Below are positions 6,456 to 9,298 of a stretch of 9,298 bases of DNA, one piece after another (the stretch's first letter is position 1; each line of letters opens with the position of its first letter). The position numbers were made by a program, and so were the translations under genes. The notes under the pieces were generated by a model, which did not search any database, was not told the origin of the DNA, and was given only the letters and a program-made list of their open reading frames with translations. The stretch is from Fidelibacterota bacterium (GTDB taxonomy: Bacteria > Fidelibacterota > Marinisomatia > Marinisomatales > J089), in the NCBI GenBank assembly GCA_003695105.1, contig RFIZ01000088.1, forward strand, positions 1 through 9,298, written 5' to 3'.

Positions 6456-7805
6456 TTACAGCTGACGGCGCAGCCGGGCCACGGGAAATCCCAGTTGTTC
6501 CCGGTATTTGGCCACGGTCCGTCGAGCCACAGGGTAACCCACTTTTTTTAATTCCTGTACCAGTTGTTCGTCATTCCAGGGATGGTGCTTGTCCTCCTGT
6601 TCAATCAACTGTTTCAACGCTTGTTTGATCTGATGGTTGCTCACCGTGCGCCCATCGGAGAAGGTCATGCCTTCCGTGAAAAAAGATTTCAATTCGAACA
6701 CGCCGTAGGGGGTATCCACGTATTTGCCCCGGGTGGAACGACTGATGGTGGAGATGTCCATGCCCAGTTCGTCGGCGATGTCCTGGAGTTTCATGGGGCG
6801 CAGGCGATGAATCTGCCCCTGAAAGAATTCCGGCTGTCGCTCGATGATGACCCGCATGACGTTGCGCATGGTCTGGCGGCGCTGACGAATGGCCTGAATG
6901 AACCAGTTGGCCGAATCGATCCGTTCCTTGATATATTTTTTGGTGGCGCCCGTCGTTTCCCCCTGTTCTTCCATCATAGCGATATAATCGGGATTCACCC
7001 GCAATTCCGGAATGCCGCTGTCGTTGTTCTGAATGATCCAGTGACCGTCCTGTTCCCGAACGATGAGGTCCGGAATGATCACATCGGACCGGGTCTGGGC
7101 CAGTCCTTCCCCCGGTTTGGGATTCAAATGGGCGATCCGGTCCAGGGCCACCGCCAGCTCGTCCCGGGTGCAATTGGTTTTCTTCTGGATTGCCTCGTAG
7201 CGCTTATGGACCAGATCGTCGTAACAGTCGTGAACGATTTGCCAGGCCAGGGTATCCTGTTCTTCCATCAGTTGAATCAGCAAACATTCCCGCAGGTCCC
7301 GGGCGCCGATGCCGGGAGGATCCAACTGGTGAATGACGTCCAGGATCGGGACCAAATCGTCCACGGTCAGGTCATAGCGGTCGGCGATCAATTCCAGATC
7401 CACGGCCAGATAGCCCCGGTCGTCCAGATTCCAAAGGATTTCTTCCGCCAGGTGACGCTCCTCTTCCGTCAGGTCGAAGAGATTCAACTGGTCCAGCAAC
7501 GAATCGATACAATCTTTCTGTTCCGGCAGGGGCAGATCCTGTTGCTCCTTGGGCTGGGGATAGAGATTGGGCGGTTCGTATTCTTCGAAATCATCCGGGA
7601 TGTCGAGGGGATTGTCCTCCTCCCGGGGTTCTTCCGTCTCCGGAGCCGGGTCCGGGTCCAACGGCTCCAGCACCGGATTGGTTTCCAGTTCTTCCAGAAT
7701 CCGGGCTTCCAGGTTGATGGAATTCAACTGCAGCAGACTGGCCTGCAGGATTTGCTGCGGGGTCAGCGTCTGTTTCTGAACCAGTTTTTGTTCCAGGCGT
7801 GCCAT
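6456..7805 (-). CDS. rpoN: RNA polymerase sigma-54 factor
   Basis: Directs RNA polymerase to -24/-12 promoters, which need an enhancer-binding AAA+ activator. The 449-residue protein has all regions. Region I is Gln/Leu-rich at 1-47 (LTPQQILQASLLQLNS, then ELETNPVLE). Region II is acidic, at about 48-95. The core-binding domain follows, including LDPPGIGARDLRECLL at 161-176 and HLNPKPGEG at 226-234. The helix-turn-helix lies at about 338-360 (LQDIADELGMDISTISR), then KYVDTPYGVFELKSFF. The RpoN box is ARRTVAKYRE at 427-436, the invariant -24 recognition motif. Its start shares one base with the lptB stop (TAATG). The lptB-rpoN order is conserved in many Gram-negative bacteria, but the usual downstream hpf/ptsN/rapZ genes are replaced by hflK. 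No sigma-54 activator gene or clear -24/-12 site was seen in the window. Confidence 0.97.
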   Translation of the reverse strand: MARLEQKLVQKQTLTPQQILQASLLQLNSINLEARILEELETNPVLEPLDPDPAPETEEPREEDNPLDIPDDFEEYEPPNLYPQPKEQQDLPLPEQKDCIDSLLDQLNLFDLTEEERHLAEEILWNLDDRGYLAVDLELIADRYDLTVDDLVPILDVIHQLDPPGIGARDLRECLLIQLMEEQDTLAWQIVHDCYDDLVHKRYEAIQKKTNCTRDELAVALDRIAHLNPKPGEGLAQTRSDVIIPDLIVREQDGHWIIQNNDSGIPELRVNPDYIAMMEEQGETTGATKKYIKERIDSANWFIQAIRQRRQTMRNVMRVIIERQPEFFQGQIHRLRPMKLQDIADELGMDISTISRSTRGKYVDTPYGVFELKSFFTEGMTFSDGRTVSNHQIKQALKQLIEQEDKHHPWNDEQLVQELKKVGYPVARRTVAKYREQLGFPVARLRRQL

Positions 7806-8542
7806 TAGTCCAGACGGAATTTTTCTCCCAGATACAGGCGCCGGGCTTCCGGGTCATTGGCCAGGTCGGCCGAAGTGCCCGTCTTCAGAATCTGCCCGTC
7901 GTATAACAGGTAGGCCCGGTCCGTAATCGACAGGGTTTCCCGCACGTTGTGATCGGTGATCAACACGCCGATCCGGCGGTCTTTCAGGCTGTAGACAATG
8001 GACTGGATGTCCTCCACGGCGATGGGATCCACCCCGGCAAAGGGTTCATCCAGTAAAATGAAATCGGGATCCATGGCCAGGGTGCGGCAGATCTCCACCC
8101 GCCGCCGTTCTCCTCCCGACAGATTGTGACCCCTGTTCTTGCGGATGCGTTGAATCGACAATTCCTCCAGCAGGGATTCCAGCTTCTGTTTCTGTTCCTT
8201 CCGGCTGAGAGACGTCATTTCCAACACCAGTTTCAAATTGTCTTCCACCGTCAATTTGCCGAAGATGGACGGCTCCTGGGCCAGATAGCCGATACCCAGC
8301 CGGGCCCGTTTATACATGGGCAAATCGGTAATTTCCTGTTGGTTGAGAAAGATCGCTCCCCGCTGGGGACGGATCATACCGGTGATCATGTAAAAGGTGG
8401 TGGTTTTTCCGGCACCGTTGGGACCCAACAATCCCACGATTTCGCCCTTATCCACCTGTACGGAGACATCCCGCACGACCCAGCGTTTGCCGTATCGTTT
8501 GTACAGGCCGGCGGCCCGAAGGCGGGCGGAATCAGTGGTCAT
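7805..8542 (-). CDS. lptB: LptB, ATPase of the LPS export ABC transporter
   Basis: Powers extraction of LPS from the inner membrane as the LptB2FG complex (established for the family). The 245-residue protein has all ABC motifs: Walker A G40-PNGAGKT-47, Q-loop Gln89, signature LSGGE at 141-145, Walker B FILLDE at 161-166, and switch His198 in ITDHNVRETL. ERRRVEI after the signature and the end YLGEKFRLD mark it as LptB and not another ABC ATPase. Cys152 and Thr154 stand where most LptB have Ala (EIARAL). The frame is open further upstream to 8830, but that part is lptC read in another frame, so the start at 8542 is chosen. It lies in ATGACCACTGA, which overlaps the lptC end by 11 bp. The membrane partners LptF/LptG are not in the window. 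Confidence 0.96.
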   Translation of the reverse strand: MTTDSARLRAAGLYKRYGKRWVVRDVSVQVDKGEIVGLLGPNGAGKTTTFYMITGMIRPQRGAIFLNQQEITDLPMYKRARLGIGYLAQEPSIFGKLTVEDNLKLVLEMTSLSRKEQKQKLESLLEELSIQRIRKNRGHNLSGGERRRVEICRTLAMDPDFILLDEPFAGVDPIAVEDIQSIVYSLKDRRIGVLITDHNVRETLSITDRAYLLYDGQILKTGTSADLANDPEARRLYLGEKFRLD

Positions 8543-9068
8543 ACCGCCGTCCCGTACTTCCCGTGGGATGTTCGATGGTCCAGTTTTCCAGGCGGGCGTC
8601 CGATTCGAAGCCGACCCCATAGAGGGTGTCTCCCGCCTCGGTGGTGACCCGCACCGAATCGTCGGTATAGACCAGGCTTTCATCCTGGTCCCAGGACAGG
8701 GTATCGGTGGCCAGATCCACGCCGCTGTCGGACAGGACCACCACGTGCGAGATGGCCCGCATGAATTGGGCCCGTTCGTCCACTTCGGCCCGGTCCGCAT
8801 ACAACCGGAAAGTGTGCTGCCGGTCGGCATTGAACATATCCACGATCACATCGTCCTCCAAATTGGTATAGTAGCGTTCGTTGAATTTGGTCAAATGCCC
8901 GGCCCGGATAACGGCCCGTTCCCGGCCGCCCTCCGAAAGGGTGATGGTCACGTCCCAGCTCTCCTGGTCGGGTCGGCCTTCCCGGGTGGCTTCCGGGAGC
9001 GGTTGGGACGAAGAAGAACAGCCGGCCCACAGCCAGAGTAGTCCCAGGAATACCCACCGGGTGTACAT
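8532..9068 (-). CDS. lptC: LptC, periplasmic LPS-export protein, lipoprotein-like
   Basis: LptC receives LPS from LptB2FG and passes it to LptA. This 178-residue protein has a short hydrophobic N-terminus (residues 5-16) ending in L13-W-A-G-C17, which fits a lipobox, followed by SSSS. It therefore looks like a lipoprotein and not the single-pass anchor of E. coli LptC. Residues about 38-168 are rich in short beta strands suited to the LptC jellyroll: VTITLSEGGRERAVIRAGHL, YADRAEVDERAQFMRAISHVVV, then TDTLSWDQDESLVYTDDSVRV. The end GVGFESDARLENWTIEHPTG (151-170) is a family hallmark. It starts 11 bp after kdsC with AAGGGCG upstream, and its stop overlaps lptB. The order kdsC-lptC-lptB lacks lptA. 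The identity is strong from motif and position; the lipid anchor is predicted. Confidence 0.9.
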   Translation of the reverse strand: MYTRWVFLGLLWLWAGCSSSSQPLPEATREGRPDQESWDVTITLSEGGRERAVIRAGHLTKFNERYYTNLEDDVIVDMFNADRQHTFRLYADRAEVDERAQFMRAISHVVVLSDSGVDLATDTLSWDQDESLVYTDDSVRVTTEAGDTLYGVGFESDARLENWTIEHPTGSTGRRYDH

Positions 9069-9079
9069 GGTCGCCCTTC

Positions 9080-9298
9080 TCAGCGTGTGTATACCGATTC
9101 CTTCAGCCGCTTCAGGGCGCTCTGATAGCGGCCTTGTTGCCGTAAAATCCAGTCGATGGCTTCCCGGACGGCCCCTTCGCCGCCGGCGGCCCGAGTGGTA
9201 TAGAGAGCGATCTGTTTCACAGGATCATAGGCATTGGCCACCGCAATGGGGACCCCGACCCGTTCCATCACCGGGAGATCGACCAAATCGTCGCCCAC
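9080..9298 (-). CDS. kdsC: KDO-8-phosphate phosphatase (KdsC), C-terminal part only
   Basis: HAD-family phosphatase that removes phosphate from 3-deoxy-D-manno-octulosonate 8-phosphate to give KDO, the inner sugar of the LPS core. Only the last 72 residues are inside the window; the start lies beyond the right edge. The first visible codon, GTG, is an internal Val of a VGDD motif. Visible are the HAD motif IV (GDDLVDLPVM), then VGVPIAVANAYDPVKQ, and the KdsC-specific TTRAAGGEGAVREAIDWIL, in which the GGxGAVRE stretch is part of the C-terminal tail shaping the active site. A basic extension (ALKRLKESVYTR) ends the protein. It is the first visible gene of the minus-strand unit, 11 bp before lptC, as in the common kdsC-lptC order. 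A kdsD isomerase may lie further to the right, but cannot be seen. Confidence 0.93.
   Translation of the reverse strand: MGDDLVDLPVMERVGVPIAVANAYDPVKQIALYTTRAAGGEGAVREAIDWILRQQGRYQSALKRLKESVYTR

Larger units (their letters stand above)
1181..9298 (-). other. Ten-gene compact minus-strand transcription unit
   Basis: Reading right to left: kdsC, lptC, lptB, rpoN, hflK, hflC, hslV, hslU, argF, methyltransferase. The junctions in that order are an 11-bp gap, 11-bp overlap, 1-bp overlap, 18-bp gap, 4-bp overlap, 9-bp gap, 4-bp overlap, 10-bp gap and 1-bp overlap. None leaves room for a promoter or terminator outside coding sequence, so one transcript is the simplest reading. Internal promoters inside genes cannot be excluded. 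No hairpin with a T-run marks the left end. Confidence 0.7.

Noticed and set aside
6564..7808. Long plus-strand reading frame of about 414 codons opposite rpoN
   Set aside because: It mirrors rpoN codon positions, has low-complexity Phe/Gln/Val content and no motif, and rpoN is unambiguous.
7805..8830. A longer LptB reading frame starting at 8830
   Set aside because: The extra 96 residues are lptC read in another frame: Trp/Pro/Ser-rich with no similarity to ABC proteins. The start at 8542, inside the lptC overlap, gives the normal LptB length.
1..9298. CRISPR arrays, tRNA or rRNA genes, insertion sequences, toxin-antitoxin or defence genes
   Set aside because: No direct repeats with spacers, no RNA gene signatures and no transposase motifs were seen. 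Coding density leaves no space for them.

Overview
The window comes from a Gram-negative, LPS-making bacterium with a G+C content in the high fifties (judged by eye). It has KDO-8-phosphate phosphatase, LptC and LptB (LPS export), sigma-54 and an HslVU protease. The phylum cannot be fixed from the sequence alone. A short LptC with a lipoprotein-type N-terminus, an HslV with a short N-terminal extension, and rpoN followed by hflK rather than hpf/ptsN all argue against a typical gammaproteobacterium. They would fit a lineage outside Proteobacteria, for example in the FCB group (Calditrichota- or Marinimicrobia-like); this is an inference held weakly. No mobile element, CRISPR array, tRNA or rRNA was seen.

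Layout. Two plus-strand genes lie at the left: the 3' part of a small FxLYD-like protein (1-408) and a WaaP/InaA-type small-molecule kinase (425-1198). The other ten genes are all on the minus strand and read right to left: kdsC (C-terminal part, 9298-9080), lptC, lptB, rpoN, hflK, hflC, hslV, hslU, argF and a class I methyltransferase ending at 1181. The two groups converge, and their last 18 bp overlap. No stretch without a gene exceeds about 20 bp, so almost nothing in the window is non-coding. The minus-strand genes are joined by short gaps (9-18 bp) or by stop/start overlaps (1, 4 or 11 bp), which points to one long translationally coupled transcription unit whose promoter lies to the right, outside the window.

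How the genes work together. kdsC, lptC and lptB form an LPS block: the last step of KDO synthesis, then the periplasmic and ATPase parts of the LPS exporter. lptA, usually between lptC and lptB, is absent here. rpoN follows lptB as in many genomes. hflK/hflC (membrane SPFH complex, known to control FtsH) and hslV/hslU (cytoplasmic ATP-dependent protease) form a protein-quality-control block. argF (arginine biosynthesis) and a methyltransferase close the unit. The convergent kinase may act on LPS core sugar, which would connect the left end to the LPS theme, but this is inferred from family only.

This is mostly a conserved housekeeping cluster. I found no convincing new system. The points worth a second look are the missing lptA, the lipoprotein-like LptC, the hflKC-hslVU junction, and the kinase/methyltransferase pair.
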